A DNA stretch of 64,000 nucleotides from Streptomyces sp. Sge12 (GTDB taxonomy: Bacteria; Actinomycetota; Actinomycetes; Streptomycetales; Streptomycetaceae), in assembly GCF_002080455.1 (NCBI RefSeq), contig NZ_CP020555.1:4297501-4361500 (forward strand). Direction: 5' to 3'. The notes below the pieces were generated by a model, which saw only the letters and a list, made by a program, of their open reading frames with translations, was not told the origin of the DNA and searched no databases. The translations under genes were made by a program, and so were the position numbers. Below, one piece after another: positions 36,351-43,743 of this stretch. The first letter of the stretch is position 1. The number at the start of each line of letters is the position of its first letter.

Positions 36351-37772
36351 CGGATCGGAGGGCGGCGGCATCGGCGCCCCCGGGATGCGGAGCACCGCCT
36401 CCGTGCCCGCCCCGCCGTCGCCCGCCGCCCGCAGTTCGGCGCTGCCGCCCGCGCGCGCCACCGTACGGGCCACGATCGACAGGCCCAGTCCGCTGCCGGG
36501 CAGCGCGCGGGCCGACTGGGAGCGCCAGAACCGCTCGAAGACGTGCGGCAGCTCCTCGGCCGGAATGCCCGGGCCGTGGTCCCGTACGGTCAGCTCGCCC
36601 GCCCGCAGCGTCACCGCGACCGTGCCGCCCGGCGGGCTGAACTTCACCGCGTTGTCCAGGACGTTGACCACGGCCCGCTCCAGCGCCGCGGCCTCGCCCC
36701 GTACGTACCAGGGCCGCAGGTCCGAATCGAAGCGGAGCTCCGGACCGCGCAGGCGGGCCCGGGACAGCGCGGACCCGGTGATCTCGTGCAGGGCGACCAC
36801 CTGGAGCGGGCTCCCCGCTCCCGCGTCCGGCCGGGACAGCTCCTGGAGGTCGCCGATCAGCGAGGCCAGTTCCGTCATCTGCGCCTTGACCGAGGCCAGC
36901 AGCTCGCGCCGGTCGTCGGGCGGGATGGCCCGGCCCGTCTCCTCGCTGCGCGCGAGCAGCTCGATGTTGGTGCGCAGTGAGGTCAGCGGGGTGCGCAGCT
37001 CGTGGCCGGCGTCCGCGATCAGCTGGGCCTGCCGGTCCTGGGAGGAGGCGAGGGCCGCCGTCATCGAGTTGAAGGACCGCGACAGGCGGGCGATCTCGTC
37101 GTCGCCCTCGTCGGGGATCCGCACGGTCAGGTCCTCGGTCCGGGCGATGTGCTCGACGGCGTCGGTCAGTTCGTCGACCGGCTTCAGTCCCGTACGGGCC
37201 ACCCACAGGCCGGCCGCGCCCGCACCGGCGATGCCGAGGGCGGAGACCAGCAGCAGCACCCAGGCCAGGGTGGACAGCGGCTTGTCGACGTCGGCCAGCG
37301 GCCGGGCCACCGACACCGCGAAGATCGGCCCGCCGGGCCGGGTCTGCGCGGCGAAGGTGTAGACGCGCATCGCCACGCCGTTGTCGGTCGTCGCGTCGTG
37401 CAGGACCTTGGGCTTCCTGCCCGCCGCGACCTCCTTGTCCGCGTCGGTGACCGGCAGGTCGGTCTGCCCGCTCACCCAGCAGTGGCTGCCGTCCGCGGTG
37501 ACGATCTGGACCGTCGCGTTCAGCTTCTCGGCGATGTCCTGCTGGACCTGCGCCGCGGGACGCGGCGGACAGCCCTGGCTCAGCCGGTCCAGGACCTGCG
37601 CCGTCGGGTTGGTGGACATCAGGGACTGGTTCAGCTGGTTGCCGAGCTGGGCGCGCACCATCACCCAGGACACCCCCGACACCGTGGCCACGGCCAGCGC
37701 CACCGCCACCGCCACCAGCAGGGCGAGGCGGGAGCGCAGCGGCAGTGCGCGGAATCTGGCCGTCGGGCTCAC
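36330..37772 (-). CDS. sensor histidine kinase (MprB-like)
   Basis: A 480-residue membrane histidine kinase: TM1 about 16-40, extracytoplasmic sensor (about 41-165) with two Cys, TM2 about 168-192, HAMP, HisKA with phospho-acceptor His257 (AGHELRTPLTSL), and HATPase with N box VLDNAVKFSP, DHGPGIP and GLGLSIV. GTG at 37772 overlaps the response regulator stop as GTGA. Order protease, regulator, kinase recalls mycobacterial pepD and mprAB, although gene order differs. Confidence 0.93.
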   Translation of the reverse strand: MSPTARFRALPLRSRLALLVAVAVALAVATVSGVSWVMVRAQLGNQLNQSLMSTNPTAQVLDRLSQGCPPRPAAQVQQDIAEKLNATVQIVTADGSHCWVSGQTDLPVTDADKEVAAGRKPKVLHDATTDNGVAMRVYTFAAQTRPGGPIFAVSVARPLADVDKPLSTLAWVLLLVSALGIAGAGAAGLWVARTGLKPVDELTDAVEHIARTEDLTVRIPDEGDDEIARLSRSFNSMTAALASSQDRQAQLIADAGHELRTPLTSLRTNIELLARSEETGRAIPPDDRRELLASVKAQMTELASLIGDLQELSRPDAGAGSPLQVVALHEITGSALSRARLRGPELRFDSDLRPWYVRGEAAALERAVVNVLDNAVKFSPPGGTVAVTLRAGELTVRDHGPGIPAEELPHVFERFWRSQSARALPGSGLGLSIVARTVARAGGSAELRAAGDGGAGTEAVLRIPGAPMPPPSDPSVVPDQ

Positions 37773-38506
37773 TCGGGCCCGCTCTCGCCGGCCCGCAGGG
37801 CGTAGCCGACCCCGCGCACGGTGTGGACCAGGCGCGGCTCGCCGCCCGCCTCGGTCTTGCGGCGCAGGTACATCACGTACACGTCCAGGGAGTTGGAGCT
37901 GGGCTCGAAGTCGAAGCCCCACACGGTCTTGAGGATCTGCTCGCGGGTCAGGACCTGGCGCGGGTGCGCCAGGAACATCTCCAGCAGGGTGAACTCGGTG
38001 CGCGTCAGCTCCACCGGCCGCCCGGCCCGGGTGACCTCGCGGGTCGCGAGGTCCATGCGCAGGTCGCCGAAGGTCAGGGCGTCCTCGCGGGTCTCGGCGC
38101 CGGCGCCGGCCTGCGCGGCCGCGTAGGAGCTGCGGCGCAGCAGGGCGCGGACGCGGGCGAACAGCTCGTCGAGTTCGAACGGCTTGACGAGGTAGTCGTC
38201 GGCGCCCGCGTCGAGTCCGGTGACGCGGTCGCCGACGGTGTCCCGTGCGGTGAGCATCAGGATCGGTGTGACGCTGCCGCCGGCCCGCAGCCGGCGGGCG
38301 GCCGTCAGCCCGTCCATCCGGGGCATCTGGATGTCCAGGACGATCAGGTCGGGGGCGTACGAGGCCGCCCGGTCGAGGGCGTCGATCCCGTCGACGGCGG
38401 TCTGTACGGCGTACCCCTCGAAGGCGAGACTGCGGCGCAGGGCCTCGCGTACGGCCGGCTCGTCGTCCACGACGAGGATCCGCGCTTCGCCTTCGGCGGG
38501 GTTCAT
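37769..38506 (-). CDS. OmpR-family response regulator (MprA-like)
   Basis: A 245-residue regulator. Receiver domain with acidic pair DDE (14-16), phospho-acceptor Asp58 in IVLDIQMP, T and K in MLTARD and LVKPF. Winged-helix DNA-binding domain with TRTEFTLLEMFLAHPRQVLTREQILKTVWG. Translationally coupled to the kinase. It likely controls envelope-stress genes, perhaps the adjacent HtrA-like gene 95 nt upstream. Confidence 0.94.
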   Translation of the reverse strand: MNPAEGEARILVVDDEPAVREALRRSLAFEGYAVQTAVDGIDALDRAASYAPDLIVLDIQMPRMDGLTAARRLRAGGSVTPILMLTARDTVGDRVTGLDAGADDYLVKPFELDELFARVRALLRRSSYAAAQAGAGAETREDALTFGDLRMDLATREVTRAGRPVELTRTEFTLLEMFLAHPRQVLTREQILKTVWGFDFEPSSNSLDVYVMYLRRKTEAGGEPRLVHTVRGVGYALRAGESGPE

Positions 38507-38601
38507 GGATGGGTCTCCCAGGGGTGGTGGTCGGCCGCGGGTGCGGCACGGGACGGCGCATCCAGCCTCGCACGGGCGGACGGACGGGCCGAAGAGGCGG
38601 C

Positions 38602-39882
38602 CTAGAAGATCGTGCCGAAGCCGTTCGCGGCGCCCCCGGTGCCGGTGCCGGTTCCTGTGTCGGAGGAGCCCGCCCCGCCCGGGCCGCCCTTGCGCAGGGA
38701 GTCCAGGTCGGCCTTGATCGTGTCGACCGGGATGGCGAAGCCGAGGCCGACGCTGCCGGCCGCGGAGTTGCCGGTCGCGGGGGAGTAGATCGCGGAGGGC
38801 ATGCCCACGATCTCGCCGTTCATGTTGACCAGGGCGCCGCCGGAGTTGCCGGGGTTGAGGGAGGCGTCCGTCTGGAGGGCCTTGTACGAGGTGGTGTCGG
38901 AGCCGGGGTCCCCGTTGAACTGGCGGCCGCCGAAGGAGAACGGCCAGCTGTCCTCGCCCTGCTGCCGGTTCTGCGGGGACTGCTGCTCCGACTTCGGCAC
39001 CTTCACCTCGCGGTTCAGGGCGGAGACGATGCCGCTGGTGACGGTGCCGGTGAGGCCGTCGGGGGAGCCGATGGCGACGACCTGGTCGCCGACCTTGACG
39101 CCGCCGGAGTTGCCGAGCGAGGCGGGCTTGAGCCCGGACGCGCCCTGGAGCTTGATCAGGGCGAGGTCCTTGTCGGGGTCGGTGCCGACGATCTTGGCGG
39201 CGTACTTCTTGCCGTCGCTCATCGTCACCTGGATCTCGGAGGCGCCGCTCACCACGTGGTTGTTGGTGACGATCTCGCCGCCGGCGGTGATGACGATGCC
39301 GGACCCGGTGCCCTGACCGGATCCGGTGCGGACGTCGATGCGGACGACCGAGGGGCTGACCTGCTCGGCGACGCCGGCGACCGTGCCGCTGCTGGACTGC
39401 GAGACGGTGGTGCCGTTGACCCCGCCGGAGGTGCCGGCCTGCCGCTCCATCAGCTGCTGGACGGCGGCCGCGGTGCCCCCGCCGACCAGGGCCGCGGCGA
39501 GCGCGACGGCGGCCAGCAGGGCGACGGGCCGCTTGGCCCGGGGTGCGGGGGAGGCGGCGTGGGCACCGTGGCGCGGGCCGCCGTCATCCGCGCCGCCGCC
39601 GTCCGCTCCGCCGTCGGCTCCGCCGTCGGCCGTAGGCGGCACGGTCTCGCCCCGGATGACCGGCGGCCGGTGCGCCTCGTGCCAGCCGGGCGCGGTGGGC
39701 GCGGTGGGCGGGTACGGGGGCGGCGGCGGGTAGGCCGCGGCCGGGGTCGGGGCCGCTGCCCCGACCCCGGTCTCGTGCGCCAGCCGGTCCCGTCCGCGCT
39801 GCCAGTCCTCGCCGAACGGCGCGTGCTGGGCCGGGCTGTTCTCCTGCGGGTACTCGCCTTCGCGGCGGAAGCTCTCGGTCAT
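38602..39882 (-). CDS. HtrA/PepD-like membrane serine protease lacking PDZ
   Basis: A 426-residue trypsin-like protease: Pro-rich cytoplasmic N-terminus, one transmembrane helix (about 118-141), and an extracytoplasmic protease domain with triad His209 (TNNHVV), Asp239 (DKDLALIKL) and Ser347 (NPGNSGGAL). After the domain only about 40 Gly/Thr-rich residues remain, so the PDZ usually found in HtrA/PepD is missing. ATG at 39882; a GTG six codons upstream is possible. Next to the MprAB-like system, it is likely an envelope quality-control protease. Confidence 0.92.
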   Translation of the reverse strand: MTESFRREGEYPQENSPAQHAPFGEDWQRGRDRLAHETGVGAAAPTPAAAYPPPPPYPPTAPTAPGWHEAHRPPVIRGETVPPTADGGADGGADGGGADDGGPRHGAHAASPAPRAKRPVALLAAVALAAALVGGGTAAAVQQLMERQAGTSGGVNGTTVSQSSSGTVAGVAEQVSPSVVRIDVRTGSGQGTGSGIVITAGGEIVTNNHVVSGASEIQVTMSDGKKYAAKIVGTDPDKDLALIKLQGASGLKPASLGNSGGVKVGDQVVAIGSPDGLTGTVTSGIVSALNREVKVPKSEQQSPQNRQQGEDSWPFSFGGRQFNGDPGSDTTSYKALQTDASLNPGNSGGALVNMNGEIVGMPSAIYSPATGNSAAGSVGLGFAIPVDTIKADLDSLRKGGPGGAGSSDTGTGTGTGGAANGFGTIF

Positions 39883-39973
39883 GACTATGACTCTGTCCAC
39901 CGATCATGAGAGCTTCCTGAGTCAGGGCTGAGAAGCCCGACAGAACCGCGTATGACCGATATAAGGACCGGCC

Positions 39974-40004
39974 TTGACCCTCGACCTGGTGGAGGTCCCA
40001 GAGT
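39974..40004 (+). promoter_or_regulatory. MerR-type promoter/operator
   Basis: TTGACC (39974-39979) and CAGAGT (39999-40004) are separated by 19 bp, the long spacer of MerR-controlled promoters. The spacer carries the dyad CCTCGACC-T-GGTGGAGG (39979-39995, one mismatch). It precedes the MerR-clamp gene and suggests autoregulation. Confidence 0.7.
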
Positions 40005-40023
40005 CACGGGTGTGGAGAGCGAG

Positions 40024-41082
40024 ATGCACAGCATTGGCGAGATGGGCCGGGACAGCGGGCTGGGCGTGAGCGCGCTGCGGTTCTACGACCGCGCCGGCGT
40101 CCTGATGCCGGCCCGGGTGGATCCGGTGACCGGGTACCGCTGGTACGCGCCCGAACAGCTCGACGAGGCCCGGCTGCTGGCCCGGCTCCGGCAGGCGGGG
40201 ATGCCGCTCGCGGACATCCGGCTCGTCCTGGCGGGCTGGGCCGGGGCGGACACCGGGGACACCGCTCTGGTGCCCCGGCTGCTGGACGGCCACCTGCGGC
40301 GCCTCGAACGCGAACTCGCCGATGCGCGCGGGGCGCTCTCCACGGTTCGCGCGCTACTGGGACACAAGGAGAGCACCATGACGACGACCGCCACCCCGAC
40401 CCCCACCGCCCGGCTGACCGTGCCCGCCGCGGAGTTCGCGGCCGCACTGGACTCCGTACGGTTCGCCGTCGGCAACGATCCCGAGCTGTCGATGCTCGGC
40501 GGGATCCACTTCGACGTGGACGGGGCGGACCTGCACCTCGTGGCCACCGACCGCTACCGGATGGCCGTGGCGTGCGCGTCCACGGGCGGCCACGGCGGCG
40601 AACGGGTCCGGCTGACCGTGCCCGCTCCGCTCGTGGACGCCATGCGGGCCCTGCTGGCCGACGGCGGCGAGGCCGTCATCACCGTCGACGGGGACGCGGT
40701 CGAACTGGAGACGCAGGGCCGCCGGGTCGCCGGGCAGGGCTTCGGCGAGGAGTTCCCCGACCACCGCCGTCTGACGAGGCTCCCCGAGGGGCGCCGCATC
40801 CCCCTGGACGTACCGGCCCTCCGGCATGCCCTCGCCGGGCAGGACGGCGAGCGGTGCGCGCTCGTCCTGACGGACACCGTGACCGTCGCCGCCGCCGACG
40901 CGGTGGACTTCGACGCCGCGGGCGACCGGGTCGGGGTCAATCCCGCCTTCCTCCTCGAAGCGCTCGCCGCCGGGGAGGAGATGCTGCTGGAGTACGTCGG
41001 CCCCAGGGCCCCGCTCGTCCTGCTGCGGCCGGACACCGAGGACGCCTTCTCCCTGCTGATGCCCTGCACGCTCGACGCCTGA
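40024..41082 (+). CDS. MerR regulator fused to a DNA polymerase III beta-clamp-like domain
   Basis: A 352-residue protein. Residues 1-75 are a MerR HTH (MHSIGEMGRDSGLGVSALRFYDRAGVL), followed by a helical dimerisation segment (about 85-113). From residue about 128 the sequence resembles domains 2 and 3 of the DnaN sliding clamp (SMLGGIHFDVDG, LVATDRYRMAV at 172-182, then a C-terminal LLLRP...FSLLMP). A clamp normally has three such domains. The fused domain may be a ligand-sensing or protein-interaction module. ATG at 40024 with GGAGAG 4 nt upstream; a GTG four codons earlier is possible. Confidence 0.87.
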   Translation: MHSIGEMGRDSGLGVSALRFYDRAGVLMPARVDPVTGYRWYAPEQLDEARLLARLRQAGMPLADIRLVLAGWAGADTGDTALVPRLLDGHLRRLERELADARGALSTVRALLGHKESTMTTTATPTPTARLTVPAAEFAAALDSVRFAVGNDPELSMLGGIHFDVDGADLHLVATDRYRMAVACASTGGHGGERVRLTVPAPLVDAMRALLADGGEAVITVDGDAVELETQGRRVAGQGFGEEFPDHRRLTRLPEGRRIPLDVPALRHALAGQDGERCALVLTDTVTVAAADAVDFDAAGDRVGVNPAFLLEALAAGEEMLLEYVGPRAPLVLLRPDTEDAFSLLMPCTLDA

Positions 41083-41142
41083 CCCGCCTGACCCGCCTGA
41101 CCGGCCCGACTGCCTACGCGCCCGACCCCGGCGGGTCCGGGG

Positions 41143-42165
41143 TCAGCGGCAGCCGCAGGAGCGGCGGATCACCAGCGCCGACGGGAACTGCTTGAGCCGT
41201 TCCCGTCGGGAGCCGGCCACGCGCAGGCCGTCGTCCAGGACCAGGTCCACCGCCGCCCGGGCCATCGCCGGGCGGTCCGAGGCGATCGTGGTCAGCGGCG
41301 GATCCGTGAGGGCGGCTTCCTTGACGTCGTCGAAGCCCGCGACGGCCAGTTCCCCGGGCACGTCGATGCGCAGCTCGCGCGCGGCCCGCAGCACACCGAT
41401 CGCCTGGTCGTCCGTGGCACAGAAGATGGCCGTCGGGCGGTCGGGCCGCGCCAGGACCTCCAGCGCGACCTTGTACGCGTCGTAGCGGTTGTACGGGGCC
41501 TCGATGAGCCGGCCCTCGACCGAGCGGCCGGACTCCTGCATGGCTCGCCGCCAGCCCTCGACGTGGTCGGCGACCGGGTCGCCGACGGAGGGCGTGTTCT
41601 CGACGCCGCCGATGCAGGCCACGTACTCGTGCCCGTGCTCCAGCAGGTGGCGGGTGGCGAGCTGGGCGCCGCCGATGTCGTCCGTGACGACGGCGACGTC
41701 GTCGATCGCCTCCGGGCGCTCGTGCAGCAGCACGACCCGCGCGTCCCAGGCCTCGATCTCGCTGGCGGCCTGCTCGCTCATGCCCTGGCTGACCAGGATC
41801 AGGCCGGAGACCCGCATGCCGAGGAAGGCCCGCAGGTAGTGCACCTCGCGCTCGGTGCGGTAGTCGGAATTGCCGACGAGCACCATTTTCCCGCGCTCGG
41901 CGGCGGCCTGTTCGACCGCGTGCGCCATCTCCGCGAAGAACGGCTGCCGGGCATCCGGAACGATCATGCCTATGAGGTCGGTGCGCCGCGAGGCCATCGC
42001 CTGGGCGACCCGGTCCGGGCGGTAGCCCAGATCCTTGATCGCGGCGAGGACACGCTCGCGCGTGGCCGGGGCGACCGGCCGGGGTCCGTTGTTGATGACG
42101 TAGCTCACGACGGCGGTAGACGTACCCGCAAGTCGTGCCACGTCATCCCGCGTCACCTTGGCCAC
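41143..42165 (-). CDS. LacI family transcriptional regulator
   Basis: A 340-residue regulator: N-terminal LacI HTH (VTRDDVARLAGTSTAVVSYVINNGPRPVAPATRERV, about 4-38), hinge with RPDRVAQAM, and periplasmic-binding-like effector domain (residues 60-330). Ends in a basic Cys-containing SCGCR tail. Probably senses a sugar or related small molecule. It is 24 nt downstream of glnR but each gene appears to have its own role. Effector unknown. Confidence 0.92.
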   Translation of the reverse strand: MAKVTRDDVARLAGTSTAVVSYVINNGPRPVAPATRERVLAAIKDLGYRPDRVAQAMASRRTDLIGMIVPDARQPFFAEMAHAVEQAAAERGKMVLVGNSDYRTEREVHYLRAFLGMRVSGLILVSQGMSEQAASEIEAWDARVVLLHERPEAIDDVAVVTDDIGGAQLATRHLLEHGHEYVACIGGVENTPSVGDPVADHVEGWRRAMQESGRSVEGRLIEAPYNRYDAYKVALEVLARPDRPTAIFCATDDQAIGVLRAARELRIDVPGELAVAGFDDVKEAALTDPPLTTIASDRPAMARAAVDLVLDDGLRVAGSRRERLKQFPSALVIRRSCGCR

Positions 42166-42189
42166 GCGCGGCAGTCTACGCGGGGTGAC

Positions 42190-43017
42190 CTACCTCTGGG
42201 CAGGCCGTCCGGCCGAGTGGATGCTCACAGGCTCCTCGGCCGATCGGGTGACGGCCGGCGCCGTCCGATCGGCAGGCTGCGCGGCGGCCGACGCGGCGGC
42301 CTTGGCGGCCGCCTGGGCCGCGGCCTCCGCTGCTGCCCGCTCGACCTTCTCCGGCGTGACGAAGCGGTAGCCGACGTTGCGGACCGTGCCGATCAGCGAC
42401 TCGTGCTCGGGGCCGAGCTTGGCGCGCAGCCGCCGTACGTGCACGTCGACCGTCCGGGTGCCGCCGAAGTAGTCGTAGCCCCAGACCTCCTGGAGCAGCT
42501 GGGCGCGCGTGAAGACCCGGCCCGGGTGCTGGGCCAGGTATTTGAGCAGCTCGAACTCCTTGAAGGTGAGGTCGAGCACCCGCCCCTTGAGCTTGGCGGA
42601 GTACGTCGCCTCGTCCACCGACAGGTCGCCGTTGCGGATCTCCATCGGGGAGTCGTCCGAGCCGAGCTGCTGACGGCCGGTGGCCAGCCGCAGCCGCGCC
42701 TCGACCTCGGCGGGGCCGGCGGTGTCCAGCAGGACGTCGTCGATGCCCCAGTCGGCGGTGACGGCCGCCAGGCCGCCCTCGGTGACCACGAGCATCAGCG
42801 GACAGCCGGGTCCCGTGGAGCGGAGCAGCTGGCACAGCGACCGCACCTGCGGCAGGTCGCGGCGGCCGTCCACGAGGATGACATCGGCTCCCGGGGTGTC
42901 CACCAGGGCGGGGCCCTCGGCCGGCGCCACCCGGACGTTGTGCAGCAGCAGACCGAGGGCGGGCAGCACCTCGGTGGACGGCTGCAGGGCGTTGGTGAGC
43001 AGCAGGAGTGAGCTCAC
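42190..43017 (-). CDS. glnR: nitrogen response regulator GlnR
   Basis: A 275-residue orphan OmpR-type regulator that controls nitrogen assimilation in actinobacteria. The receiver lacks the usual acidic pocket, consistent with GlnR working without phosphorylation. The winged-helix C-terminal domain is diagnostic (LTFKEFELLKYLAQHPGRVFTRAQLLQEVWGYDYFGGTRTVDVHVRRLR). It ends in an Ala-rich tail (TPEKVERAAAEAAAQAAAK...). GTG start at 43017. No cognate kinase nearby. Confidence 0.93.
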   Translation of the reverse strand: MSSLLLLTNALQPSTEVLPALGLLLHNVRVAPAEGPALVDTPGADVILVDGRRDLPQVRSLCQLLRSTGPGCPLMLVVTEGGLAAVTADWGIDDVLLDTAGPAEVEARLRLATGRQQLGSDDSPMEIRNGDLSVDEATYSAKLKGRVLDLTFKEFELLKYLAQHPGRVFTRAQLLQEVWGYDYFGGTRTVDVHVRRLRAKLGPEHESLIGTVRNVGYRFVTPEKVERAAAEAAAQAAAKAAASAAAQPADRTAPAVTRSAEEPVSIHSAGRPAQR

Positions 43018-43478
43018 GACCGACCACCTGCCCGGGTCGGACGGTGGTGCACGGTTCGCTGGTCCATCACGTCGGTTCCTCCTCGGTCCCGTCGAGGACG
43101 TGCGCGGTACTGCTTCGTACGGCTTGCCCGGTCTCCCTGCGGTCCCCGCGCCCTGGGGCCCGCATGGATACCACTGTTCTCGGTTCGTTCAACGCGCTGA
43201 AAGCACAAAAGGACCCGGGGGCAACGTTGCCCGGATCCTCTCGCCAAGCAGAATAGCCCACCCGTCGATGCGTGGCCGAGGCTTCTTCCTCTTCCGCTTC
43301 TGTGGTTCATGCCACGCTCCTGCCCTGCGTATGCCCTGGTTTCACCGGATCGGGGGCCCGCCGAGCGGTACCGCGGGGTCACCCGGGCGCACACCCGGCG
43401 CGTCGGGGCACGCCGGGCCCGGCGGTGGGAGGGGCCATCATGGAGGCCGACGGTAGAGAGCCGACGATAGGAGCTGCA
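43018..43478. other. 461-nt region between glnR and the MoaD-like gene
   Basis: Contains the divergent upstream sequences of glnR and the MoaD-like gene and a hairpin at about 43210-43239. On the minus strand the hairpin ends in TCCTTTTG, like a terminator or attenuator ahead of glnR. Several short open frames here lack ribosome sites and were not accepted. Confidence 0.6.
43210..43239 (-). terminator. hairpin upstream of glnR, possible attenuator
   Basis: On the minus strand AGGATCCGGGCAAC pairs with GTTGCCCCCGGGTCCT (small bulge), followed by TTTTG. It lies about 190 nt upstream of the glnR start. Role uncertain. Confidence 0.4.
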
Positions 43479-43733
43479 GTGGCAACCGGAACCATCCGCT
43501 ACTGGGCGGCGGCCAAGGCCGCGGCCAAGACGGCGGAGGAGCCGTACTCGGCGGGGACACTCGCCGAGGCGCTCGACGCCGTGCGGGAGCGCCACCCCGG
43601 GGAGCTGACCCGGGTCCTGCTGCGCTGCTCCTTCCTCGTGAACGACGAACCTGTGGGCAAGCGCCCGCACGATTCCGTCCCGCTGACCGAGGGGGGCACC
43701 GTCGAGGTGCTCCCGCCGTTCGCGGGCGGGTGA
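43479..43733 (+). CDS. MoaD/ThiS family small sulfur carrier protein
   Basis: An 84-residue ubiquitin-like protein ending in the Gly-Gly needed for thiocarboxylation (PPFAGG). Typical segments are RYWAAAKAAAKTAEEPYSAGTLAEAL and VLRCSFLVNDEPV-like core, with VPLTEGGTVEVLPPFAGG. It could carry sulfur for molybdopterin or another pathway; no moa genes are adjacent. GTG at 43479 has AGGAG 5-6 nt upstream. Confidence 0.88.
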   Translation: MATGTIRYWAAAKAAAKTAEEPYSAGTLAEALDAVRERHPGELTRVLLRCSFLVNDEPVGKRPHDSVPLTEGGTVEVLPPFAGG

Positions 43734-43743
43734 GCGGGAGCCG

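Noticed and set aside
41124..41144. GACCCCG/CGGGGTC 7-bp stem between the clamp-fusion and LacI genes
   Set aside because: Short, no T-run and it touches the LacI stop codon; too weak to call a terminator.
43067..43261. A 64-codon minus-strand frame upstream of glnR
   Set aside because: Spans the hairpin, with no clear ribosome site and no recognisable protein features.
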